12,181 nucleotides of DNA from CAZGOM01 sp964542875. GTDB taxonomy: Bacteria > Planctomycetota > Phycisphaerae > Phycisphaerales > Phycisphaeraceae. Positions 6,097 through 11,819 of this stretch are shown piece by piece (the stretch's first letter is position 1; the number at the start of each line of letters is the position of its first letter). Location: contig CAZIWA010000150.1 of NCBI GenBank assembly GCA_964542875.1, forward strand, positions 1-12,181, given 5' to 3'. The position numbers and the translations under genes are program-made. The notes beneath the pieces were generated by a model. The model searched no databases. It had not been told where the DNA came from and worked only from the letters and a program-made list of their open reading frames with translations.

Positions 6097-7434
6097 ATGC
6101 GCTTCTCGGTAACCAAGGCACTTAGCGCGTTTCTCGTTGGATGCGCCCTGTTGACGGGCCTGGCGGACGCCATGGCACGCGATGTGGTTATTTCCTTCAA
6201 GGATGGCAGAACCATTCAGGGCGAGTTTGTGTCGGAAGACAACGACACGGTGGTGATCGCGATTTCCACCATTAAAACGAGCTACAACAAGAAGGACATC
6301 AAGAGCGTACAGACGCTTTTGACGGTTGAAGAGGAATATCAGCAGAAGAAGAAAGCGCTTAAGGCCGGTGACGTGGAAGGCTGGTACAACCTTTCGTACT
6401 GGCTGTATTCCCAGAAGGCCTATAAGCAGGCACTGACTGAAATCGATGGGCTGTTGGCGGCGTTCAGCAAGCCCGGAAGCCTGAAGCCCGAGGAATCCTC
6501 TTATCTGGACCGTGCGAAGATTCTCCGCGGGCTGGTGAATGCCGAAATCGCCAAGACGACCGGCGAAACGAAGGCGCCGCCTGTGAAGCCGACGACGGGC
6601 ACGACCCCGGCGACGCAGCCGACGAACACGGCTGCGGGCGCGATGGGCGTGCAGCAGCAATATACGGATCGGCGCATGACCGATGCGCAGTTGAACATGA
6701 TCCGGGTGTATGAGATCGGTAATCCGCTGGTGGAAAAGCCCCGGGTGCAGATCAAAAAGGAAGCACTGGACAGCTTCATCAGCACGTACAACGACAAGCC
6801 GTCGGGCATCCGGACCAAGGAAGAGCGCGATGCGTTCATGCGTGCGCCGGCCTGGTTTCAGTTGAGCATGTTGTTTGACAACAAGGCCCGGGAGCTTTAT
6901 CCGAGCGTGACGGTGTTTGACGATCCCCCGGTGATGCTGACGTTCAAGAAGAACATCCACAGCAACTACATCATGAACTATTGCGGCACGTCCAACTGCC
7001 ATGGCGGTGCGGAGGCAGGCAATCTGTTCTTCTTCACGCTTGACCCTTCAAGCTCGCGGACGGTGTACAGCAACTTCTTCAACCTCTACACGTGGCAGGA
7101 CCCCACGGGTTACATGATCAACATGAACAACCCGACGGATTCTTATCTGGTGCAGTACGGGCAGCCGATTGACATGAAGCGTGCGACGTTCATGGCCAAG
7201 AAGGCGCACCCGAATGTGAAGGGGTGGGCTCCCAAGTTCCTGACGCTGGGCGATCCGCTGCAGAGGACGATTGAGGAATGGATTTTGACGCTGGGCACGA
7301 CCCGGTCGGACTTTGGGATCGATTATGTTCCGCCGGTGGTGAGCCCTGGGGCCAAGCCGGCGCAACGTACGTTTTCGCCGCCGCCTCCGATTGCACCGGC
7401 CCCGGAAGAGCCCAAGAAGGCCGTACCCCGGTAA
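6097..7434 (+). CDS. exported CX4CH cytochrome c-like protein with N-terminal SH3/Sm-like domain
   Basis: A 445-residue exported protein. Residues 1-27 form a Sec signal peptide with probable cleavage after about A27. Residues 29-75 (DVVISFKDGRTIQGEFV onward) form a small beta-barrel of SH3/Sm-like type. Residues about 80-150 are helical and TPR-like, followed by a T/P/A-rich linker (about 155-183). The key motif is C296-GTSN-C301-H302, followed by GG, a CX4CH variant of the haem c site. Downstream come DSYLVQYG at 348-355, AHPNVKG at 370-376 and DPLQRTIEEWILTLG at 386-400. This layout matches planctomycete periplasmic cytochromes, where an HPxxxG and a terminal WI follow the haem site. The tail is proline-rich. 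Haem binding is inferred from the motif. GGAGG at 6086-6090 lies six bases before the ATG. No adjacent oxidase or partner DUF genes are present. Confidence 0.87.
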   Translation: MRFSVTKALSAFLVGCALLTGLADAMARDVVISFKDGRTIQGEFVSEDNDTVVIAISTIKTSYNKKDIKSVQTLLTVEEEYQQKKKALKAGDVEGWYNLSYWLYSQKAYKQALTEIDGLLAAFSKPGSLKPEESSYLDRAKILRGLVNAEIAKTTGETKAPPVKPTTGTTPATQPTNTAAGAMGVQQQYTDRRMTDAQLNMIRVYEIGNPLVEKPRVQIKKEALDSFISTYNDKPSGIRTKEERDAFMRAPAWFQLSMLFDNKARELYPSVTVFDDPPVMLTFKKNIHSNYIMNYCGTSNCHGGAEAGNLFFFTLDPSSSRTVYSNFFNLYTWQDPTGYMINMNNPTDSYLVQYGQPIDMKRATFMAKKAHPNVKGWAPKFLTLGDPLQRTIEEWILTLGTTRSDFGIDYVPPVVSPGAKPAQRTFSPPPPIAPAPEEPKKAVPR

Positions 7435-7578
7435 AGCGGGATTCGGCAAGGGATTGCATTACGGGTTGGGATAATGTCTTTAAAACCCGTTGGTGGGGCT
7501 TGAAGGTATAGACGGATCGGATATTCTCTAGCCGTTGACCCGCGACCAATTTGCGGGCCTAAAGGAAAAGGTGAGCCA

Positions 7579-8988
7579 GTGCGTAAAGTCTCGATCCTGA
7601 CGCTCGGCGTGGTTTTAATGATGACCGGTTGTGCGGACAAGACCGCTCAGAAGCGCAATCAAACGCGTGATGAGGTCAACAAGGTCTTGGCGGACATGCA
7701 GAAGACCAACGCAGGCTTCGTGCCCAAAGGCGAAGGCGAAGGCCAGACTGAAGAAGAACGCATCAGCGGGCTTGAGAACTATCAAATTCGCGAAAATACC
7801 AAGAAAGCCGTCGAGCTTAAGAAGCTGGTGCCGGACCTTGTTCCTGAGCAAAAGTCTTCCGTGCTGATGGTGATCGCCAATACCGACATGCAGGCGGCGC
7901 TGATCCGGTCGCGCGATGCAAGGATCGAAGGGGCGCGGATTTGCTCCGGCTCGATCGGTCTTATGAACAGGCTTTCCTCAGCGGCCAACAGCCAAGTGCT
8001 GGCCAATGCGTTTAAGAAGTCCCTGGACGGGACGACCGTGCGTGAACTGGACGCGCTGCTGAGGGGCTACCAGAGCGATCTGGAGACCCAGAAGGCGGCC
8101 GCCGACAAGCTGACGAAGGCCGCGGAAGCCTTGCAAGTGGAAATCCAGGCGCTGGGCGATGAAGCCGACAAGCTTAACGCGGGCGTGCGCGAAACCCGGC
8201 AGAGCGCGTTTGTGAAGAGCGGCAATGCGCAACTGGACCTTTACAAGAAGGCCGCGAACCTCGAAATCGAAGCGCAGAAGAACCTGACCAAGCGTCAGTT
8301 GAAGATCGTTTCCCGCGACATGATCGTGAGCCAACTGGCGATGGCGATTGCCAATCAGCAATCGCTGCAGCAGTCGGTGGACACCATCCAGACCCAGATG
8401 CTGCAGGCCCAGGGCCGGTCCAAGGAACTGGATGCGAAGGTTCGTTCTTTGGAGAACGCAAGCTCCGCATCGCTGGCGAGCGTGCTGGAACTCTACAACG
8501 AGCTGGAAACAAGCCGGAAGAAGTTTGTTGAGCCCGTCTTCAAGGAAGCCCGTGACCGGGCGAAATCCGCGGTGGACAATGCTGATGCCGCGGTGAAGGC
8601 CGCTGCCGGCAAGGGCGAGCAGGAACGGTATTACAAGCTGGAGCTTCTGGGCAAGCGCGAACTGTACATCGACATCATGGTGCAGCAGTTGGCCTTTGAA
8701 CAGGACTACACCGAAACCCTGAATCTGGTAACCAAGTTCGGCGCAGACCAGGGCGTTGCGGTGAGCGATACGCTGCTGCAAGGCCAACAGCGGTACGCCA
8801 AAGATCAGAAGGAAGTGGGCTCGCTGGCGTGGACGGAATACCGTGCCGCTTCGGCCCTGGTGACCGAACTGAGCACCGGCCAGACGGACGATGCCTCCAG
8901 CGTGCAAGCGCAGGCGGCGTACACCCGGCTGCAGGCGCTGGAAAAGTCGCTTACCCAGCTTGCTCCGGAATCGGGCGCGGCGCAGTAA
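7579..8988 (+). CDS. coiled-coil lipoprotein of unknown function
   Basis: A 469-residue protein that I do not recognise. It begins with a GTG codon at 7579, seven bases after AAGG at 7568-7571. The first 18 residues are a lipoprotein signal peptide ending in MTGC, so C18 would be lipidated. The residue after it is Ala rather than Asp, which in proteobacteria favours outer-membrane sorting. Residues about 20-70 are charged and hydrophilic, with a K/G/E-rich patch (49-56). Residues about 140-300 are long amphipathic helices rich in A, L, Q, K and E, and a second helical block runs at about 300-410. The protein is mostly alpha-helical, perhaps a periplasmic rod or adaptor. The 144-bp spacer upstream holds inverted arms ACGGGTT at 7461-7467 and AACCCGT at 7484-7490. 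No terminator separates it from the tRNA promoter downstream. Confidence 0.9.
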   Translation: MRKVSILTLGVVLMMTGCADKTAQKRNQTRDEVNKVLADMQKTNAGFVPKGEGEGQTEEERISGLENYQIRENTKKAVELKKLVPDLVPEQKSSVLMVIANTDMQAALIRSRDARIEGARICSGSIGLMNRLSSAANSQVLANAFKKSLDGTTVRELDALLRGYQSDLETQKAAADKLTKAAEALQVEIQALGDEADKLNAGVRETRQSAFVKSGNAQLDLYKKAANLEIEAQKNLTKRQLKIVSRDMIVSQLAMAIANQQSLQQSVDTIQTQMLQAQGRSKELDAKVRSLENASSASLASVLELYNELETSRKKFVEPVFKEARDRAKSAVDNADAAVKAAAGKGEQERYYKLELLGKRELYIDIMVQQLAFEQDYTETLNLVTKFGADQGVAVSDTLLQGQQRYAKDQKEVGSLAWTEYRAASALVTELSTGQTDDASSVQAQAAYTRLQALEKSLTQLAPESGAAQ

Positions 8989-9009
8989 ATTAAAAACACA
9001 TCGGGTGGA

Positions 9010-9038
9010 TTGGACGCTTGGAATTGTTGTGTTACAAT
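9010..9038 (+). promoter_or_regulatory. sigma70-type promoter of tRNA-Ser
   Basis: TTGGAC at 9010-9015 and TACAAT at 9033-9038 are separated by exactly 17 bases. Transcription would start near 9045, about 23 bases before the mature tRNA at 9068. This is the clearest promoter in the window. Confidence 0.8.
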
Positions 9039-9067
9039 CCCTCCCCTGTTTGTGCCTAAAACCTTAT

Positions 9068-9159
9068 GGAGAGGTGGCCGAGAGGCTGAAGGCAGCAGTT
9101 TGCTAAACTGCCATACGAGGTATAACCTTGTATCGCGGGTTCGAATCCCGCCCTCTCCG
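9068..9159 (+). tRNA. tRNA-Ser (anticodon GCT)
   Basis: A complete cloverleaf of 92 bases. The acceptor stem pairs GGAGAGG (9068-9074) with CCTCTCC (9152-9158), with discriminator G at 9159. The anticodon stem GCAGT/ACTGC encloses loop TTGCTAA, giving anticodon GCT at 9102-9104, which reads AGC/AGT serine codons. The long variable arm TACGAGG (9114-9120) with CCTTGTA (9126-9132) is diagnostic of a class II serine tRNA. The T arm is GCGGG-TTCGAAT-CCCGC (9135-9151). CCA is not encoded. It has its own promoter and terminator. Confidence 0.98.
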
Positions 9160-9163
9160 CTTT

Positions 9164-9222
9164 AAAAAACGGCTCTCGCAAGTGCTTGTAGAACAAGCTT
9201 TTGTGAGAGCCGTTTTTGTTTT
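9164..9222 (+). terminator. intrinsic terminator of tRNA-Ser
   Basis: AAAAACGGCTCTC at 9165-9177 pairs with GAGAGCCGTTTTT at 9205-9217. The stem continues through CAA and GCTTG/CAAGC with a few wobbles, and a T-rich tail (TTTTTGTTTT) ends at 9222. It starts five bases after the tRNA. Confidence 0.9.
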
Positions 9223-9278
9223 ATAAATGTGTTTGCGGCGGTGTTGGTTTCTTGAAGATTCGGGCAAAAAGGATGCAG

Positions 9279-9683
9279 ATGATGGAGCGCGAGATTATTC
9301 AGCCTAAGAGCGTACATTCGACCCAGGGTGTGGGGTATTCACATGTTGCGAAGGTGGGACCAATGCTTTTCCTTGCGGGGCAGATCGCTTTGGACAAAGA
9401 CGGGCGGCTGGTGGGCAAGGGTGATATCGAGGCGCAGGCGAGACAAGTGTATGCGAACATCAAGAGCATCCTGGAGGAGCTGGGCGGAGGCATGGAGGAT
9501 GTGGTGAAGCTGACGACGTACCTGACTGATCGGGCAGATCTCCAGGGGTTTCGGAATGCGAGGAATCAGGTGTTGAAGCCGCCTTATGTGCCTAATACGC
9601 TGGTGTTCATTTCGGGGCTGGCGTCGCCGGATTATTTGATTGAGATTGAGGCGATTGCGGTTTTGAAGCAAGATCGGGCGTAA
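9279..9683 (+). CDS. RidA-family protein lacking the catalytic Arg
   Basis: A 134-residue member of the RidA/YjgF family of typical size. MLFLAGQIALDKDGRLVG at about 25-42, the helix VYANIKSILEELGG and the strand VVKLTTYLTD (about 82-91) follow the RidA core. At the position of the catalytic Arg the sequence reads YVPNTLVFISGLASPDYLIEIEAIA, with Asn where active RidA has Arg, so the classical imine deaminase activity is unlikely. This matches Rid subgroups that carry Asn or Ser there. The start at 9279 is chosen from AAGG ending at 9272, six bases upstream. The adjacent ATG at 9282 is equally possible, and ATGs at 9216 and 9273 are less likely because the extra residues lack family similarity. 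It sits alone after the tRNA terminator. Its role is unknown. Confidence 0.9.
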   Translation: MMEREIIQPKSVHSTQGVGYSHVAKVGPMLFLAGQIALDKDGRLVGKGDIEAQARQVYANIKSILEELGGGMEDVVKLTTYLTDRADLQGFRNARNQVLKPPYVPNTLVFISGLASPDYLIEIEAIAVLKQDRA

Positions 9684-9757
9684 AAAGCGGAGATGTGTCG
9701 ACGCGGCTGGTACTGCAACTTGGTTATCGAGATGGGTTAAATGAACGGTTGCGCTGA

Positions 9758-9964
9758 CCTATGGCGGCTGCTTTGGTCTGGAAATGCCCATAGGGATTCC
9801 GGGACAGGTTCAGAAACCAGTCCCAGGCACCCGCGCTTTTAAAAATGTCGCGGTACTAGGGAGTGTCCTGATGGGGACGACCGCGATTTGCCGATGGTGG
9901 GAGAGGGCGTTGCGCAGTGAAATGACTGATGACCGAGGGGTGGTGGGCCAAATGCGAAATTCGC
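9758..9964 (+). ncRNA. structured leader region upstream of the ferritin-like gene (candidate cis-regulatory RNA)
   Basis: The 316-bp gap 9684-9999 contains no supported gene but has serial inverted repeats. CCTATGG at 9758-9764 pairs with CCATAGG at 9788-9794. GGGACaGGTT at 9801-9810 pairs with AACCaGTCCC at 9815-9824 around a CAGA loop. CGCGGT at 9849-9854 pairs with ACCGCG at 9880-9885, enclosing GTCC/GGAC. A short palindrome (GCGAA-A-TTCGC) is at 9954-9964. Their spacing resembles a structured 5' leader, but no known iron or metal riboswitch consensus was recognised, and no promoter is clear. Confidence 0.35.
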
Positions 9965-9999
9965 CCGCCGCCGTGGGAGTCATTTTAAGGAGCACAACG

Positions 10000-10485
10000 A
10001 TGGCAAAGCACACATTGAAAAAGCAACCCGTAGACAAGTCACCCGTCACTGTTACCCGGGAAGAGCTGATCAAACTGCTCAATGAAGACCTGGCGCGGGA
10101 GTATCAGGCGATCATCGCATACGTGGTGTACAGCCAGGTGATCAAAGGCGCCAAGTACATGAACATCGCCAAGGAACTTGAAGTTCACGCCAGCGAGGAA
10201 CTGAGCCATGCGCTGCTGATCAGCAAGCAGATCGATTACCTGGCAGGCACACCCACGGTGGTGCCTGCGCCGGTGAGGATGTCCAGCAATCCTGATGATC
10301 TTCTGCGGTTTGACCTGGAAAACGAGATCGAAACGATCGGCCACTACCGCAAGCGCATTCGGCAGGCCGAAACGCTTAATGAATTTGCCCTGGCGGAGAC
10401 GATCCGCGGAATCATTGTGCAGGAGCAGGAACACGCGATCGATCTGGCGACGGCGCTGGGGATCGATGTGCCCAAGATTCTGTGA
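10000..10485 (+). CDS. bacterioferritin-like diiron protein, no haem Met ligand
   Basis: A 161-residue four-helix ferritin-like protein, expected to oxidise and handle Fe(II) in the cytoplasm. All six ferroxidase ligands of bacterioferritin can be aligned: E34 in LAREYQAI, E67 and H70 in EELSH (ExxH), E109 in DLENEIE, and E142 and H145 in EQEH (ExxH). E. coli Bfr has Met52, the haem-bridging ligand, between its first Glu and His ligands; here that place is Leu68, so haem binding is doubtful. A 19-residue basic N-terminal extension precedes the first helix. The start at 10000 is set by AAGGAG at 9987-9992, seven bases upstream; the frame stays open to an ATG at 9784, but that extension reads as non-coding. 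A terminator follows at 10512. Distinguishing true storage cages from smaller ferritin-like oxidases is not possible here. Confidence 0.92.
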   Translation: MAKHTLKKQPVDKSPVTVTREELIKLLNEDLAREYQAIIAYVVYSQVIKGAKYMNIAKELEVHASEELSHALLISKQIDYLAGTPTVVPAPVRMSSNPDDLLRFDLENEIETIGHYRKRIRQAETLNEFALAETIRGIIVQEQEHAIDLATALGIDVPKIL

Positions 10486-10511
10486 TTGGGCTGGCGTAAA
10501 GAAATTTGTGG

Positions 10512-10546
10512 AACAGGCGTGCTTTTATGGGCGCCTGTTTTTTATT
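10512..10546 (+). terminator. intrinsic terminator of the ferritin-like gene
   Basis: AACAGGCG at 10512-10519 pairs with CGCCTGTT at 10532-10539 and is followed by TTTTTTATTT. It begins 26 bases after the stop codon. A second small hairpin, GCCGCA at 10551-10556 with TGCGGC at 10563-10568, follows and resembles the outer block of element B. Confidence 0.82.
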
Positions 10547-10641
10547 TGTGGCCGCAAAGGCCTGCGGCGATTTGGTGCGGCTGGCGGGGGATTTGGGGAG
10601 GATAATGATTGTGATTGAGCCTTAAATGAAGGGGGAAGCAG

Positions 10642-10893
10642 ATGCTGGTTTTTTGGCGATGTTTTGCGTATCTGGGTGTGGGACTGATGTCTATTCCGGT
10701 ATTTCTTTGGCTGGGTCATGGAATGATTGGGGACCCAAAGCACGCACAAATGAGTTGCGGGGCGTTTTGTTGCTTCACGCCTGGGATGGGCATGCTGCTG
10801 TTTGGGCTTTTTGCACACTGGCTGGTGAAAAGCAAGCGGGCGAATGCGCGGCCGGTGGAACGGAGAATGCCACAGGAGCCTGAGGAGCGTTAG
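10642..10893 (+). CDS. possible small two-helix membrane protein
   Basis: An 83-residue ORF with GGGGG at 10631-10635 about six bases before the ATG. Residues about 5-27 (CFAYLGVGLMSIPVFLWLGH) and 45-63 form two hydrophobic helices, separated by a short loop with Cys at 39, 43 and 44. The tail is charged and basic, then acidic (RRMPQEPEER). The topology is that of a small inner-membrane protein with both ends on the same side. No family is recognised. An overlapping frame at 10626-10883 is less plausible because it lacks a comparable start site and hydrophobic pattern. Support is the ribosome-binding site and the coherent hydrophobic layout only. Confidence 0.55.
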   Translation: MLVFWRCFAYLGVGLMSIPVFLWLGHGMIGDPKHAQMSCGAFCCFTPGMGMLLFGLFAHWLVKSKRANARPVERRMPQEPEER

Positions 10894-11008
10894 AACCGGC
10901 TGGGAGCGGGGGTATGCAAGTTTCCGGTAGACCGGTTCAAGGAGCCAGGGCGTTGCGTGCAAGACATGCTCACGAAGACGAGAGCATGACATACGTTCTG
11001 GAAACTTG
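10893..11008 (+). ncRNA. candidate structured RNA with competing stems
   Basis: CAAGTTTCC at 10917-10925 pairs perfectly with GGAAACTTG at 11000-11008, enclosing a hairpin CATGCTC (10965-10971) with GAGCATG (10982-10988). In addition GAACCGG at 10893-10899 can pair with CCGGTTC at 10932-10938, which would exclude the small CCGGT/ACCGG hairpin at 10924-10935. It starts at the stop codon of the small ORF. No U-tract follows and no known RNA family is recognised. Confidence 0.35.
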
Positions 11009-11238
11009 GATTGCGTCCAATGGGATCAGATTCCTGTGAGGTCTGCGGCTTGCTTGGAATGTTTTAGGGGCGGCGTGGTGGGCCGATTGCGGCGGAGCGC
11101 AATAGAAGTGGAGTCGTAGGGGTGCGGATTCCGCTGGAGGTGGATGCGGGGTTGGAATTTGAGGGTCGGTGGGGCTTGTGCGCGGCGTGGTGGGCCTCGC
11201 GGACTCGGCGCCACCCTACGGGAGAGGTTGACAGTTGA
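11009..11238. other. remainder of the spacer upstream of the ybaB 3' end
   Basis: No gene is supported. It holds a 15-base exact direct repeat (GCGGCGTGGTGGGCC at 11070-11084 and 11182-11196) and an imperfect palindrome at about 11189-11215 ending in CGCCACCCTACG. The latter resembles GTAGGGTGG...CCACC type intergenic repeats known from many bacterial genomes. No clear terminator for the YbaB gene lies at its right end. Confidence 0.5.
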
Positions 11239-11601
11239 TTAGGTGAGTGCATCCATGCCGGGGATATTGAGGCCGCCGGTGATTTTGGACATTTCGCCTT
11301 GGACGAGGATTTTTGCTTTGGTGAGGGCTTCGTTCATGGCGAGGAGGATGAGGCCTTCGACGTATTTGCGTTCGTAGTCTCCGCCGCCGGAGGCGTAGGC
11401 GCCCATCATGGCGGGGTCGATTTTGACTTCGGTGACTTCCATTTTGCCGTTGATGGTGACTTTGACGGCGCCGTAGCCGGATTCGCCGGTGACGTACATG
11501 TTGGGGAGGTCGGCCTGGAGGCGTTCCATCTTGGCCTGGAATTCTTTGGCCTGGCCCATCATGCCGGCCATCTGGGAGAGGTTTTTGAGTTTGTCGAACA
11601 T
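11239..11601 (-). CDS. YbaB/EbfC family nucleoid-associated protein
   Basis: A 120-residue protein, close to the family's usual 105-115. The N-terminus MFDKLKNLSQMAGMMGQAKEFQAKMERLQADL forms the long amphipathic helix of YbaB; it is followed by GESGYGAVKVTINGKMEVTEVKIDP (39-63) for the beta sheet and a C-terminal helical region (LILLAMNEALTKAK at 84-97). EbfC proteins bind DNA as dimers in a tweezer shape. The ATG lies at 11601-11599. There is no Shine-Dalgarno; a C-rich strand of the heptamer repeat sits directly upstream. In many bacteria ybaB lies between dnaX and recR. Neither is present here on either side, so this copy stands alone. Confidence 0.95.
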   Translation of the reverse strand: MFDKLKNLSQMAGMMGQAKEFQAKMERLQADLPNMYVTGESGYGAVKVTINGKMEVTEVKIDPAMMGAYASGGGDYERKYVEGLILLAMNEALTKAKILVQGEMSKITGGLNIPGMDALT

Positions 11602-11607
11602 GGGGAA

Positions 11608-11639
11608 GGGTCTGGGGTGCGGGGTCTAGGGTCTGGGGG
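11608..11639. repeat. four tandem GGGTNNN heptamers next to the ybaB start
   Basis: Exact-phase units start at 11608, 11615, 11622 and 11629, ending in a GGGG partial. Three have the form GGGTCTR and one is GGGTGCG. The array is six bases upstream of the start codon on the minus strand. It is the most regular copy of the repeat family seen in the window, and it mirrors the array at 276-296, which also abuts a minus-strand start codon. Confidence 0.8.
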
Positions 11640-11693
11640 AAGAGCTTGTCGGCGACATGGATATCTTACTTCTGATTTGATCTGATTAGGCTT

Positions 11694-11796
11694 TGTCTGA
11701 AAACCCGCCAGACGGAGCAGGAAGATCAAGAACACCCTCATCCGTCCCGGAGTACCGGGCCACCTTTCCCCTGAAGGGGAAGGTTTTTTTCAGACA
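11694..11796 (+). repeat. about 100-bp palindromic intergenic element with internal terminator-like hairpin
   Basis: Ten-base perfect inverted ends TGTCTGAAAA at 11694-11703 and TTTTCAGACA at 11787-11796 enclose two hairpins. CCCGG at 11744-11748 pairs with CCGGG (11753-11757). A stem of the form ACCTTTCCCC/GGGGAAGGT at about 11762-11783 carries one bulged T and is followed by seven T. The U-tract would act on the plus strand, but both neighbouring genes are on the minus strand. The CACCCTCATCCG...CACCTTTCCCC string resembles widespread dispersed repeats. It is most likely a mobile palindromic repeat. Confidence 0.55.
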
Positions 11797-11819
11797 GACC
11801 TTGAACCATGGACCTCTTT

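Noticed and set aside
6031..7002. A 323-codon minus-strand frame opposite the cytochrome-like gene
   Set aside because: The R/H/L-rich composition has no motif, while the plus-strand gene has a signal peptide, a ribosome-binding site and a haem motif.
7978..8907. A 309-codon minus-strand frame opposite the lipoprotein gene
   Set aside because: An H/Q/R/L-rich shadow of a coiled-coil gene with no start site or domain.
9784..9999. A 72-residue N-terminal extension of the ferritin-like protein
   Set aside because: The frame is open, but AAGGAG lies just before the ATG at 10000, the extra residues have no family similarity, and the DNA there is full of inverted repeats.
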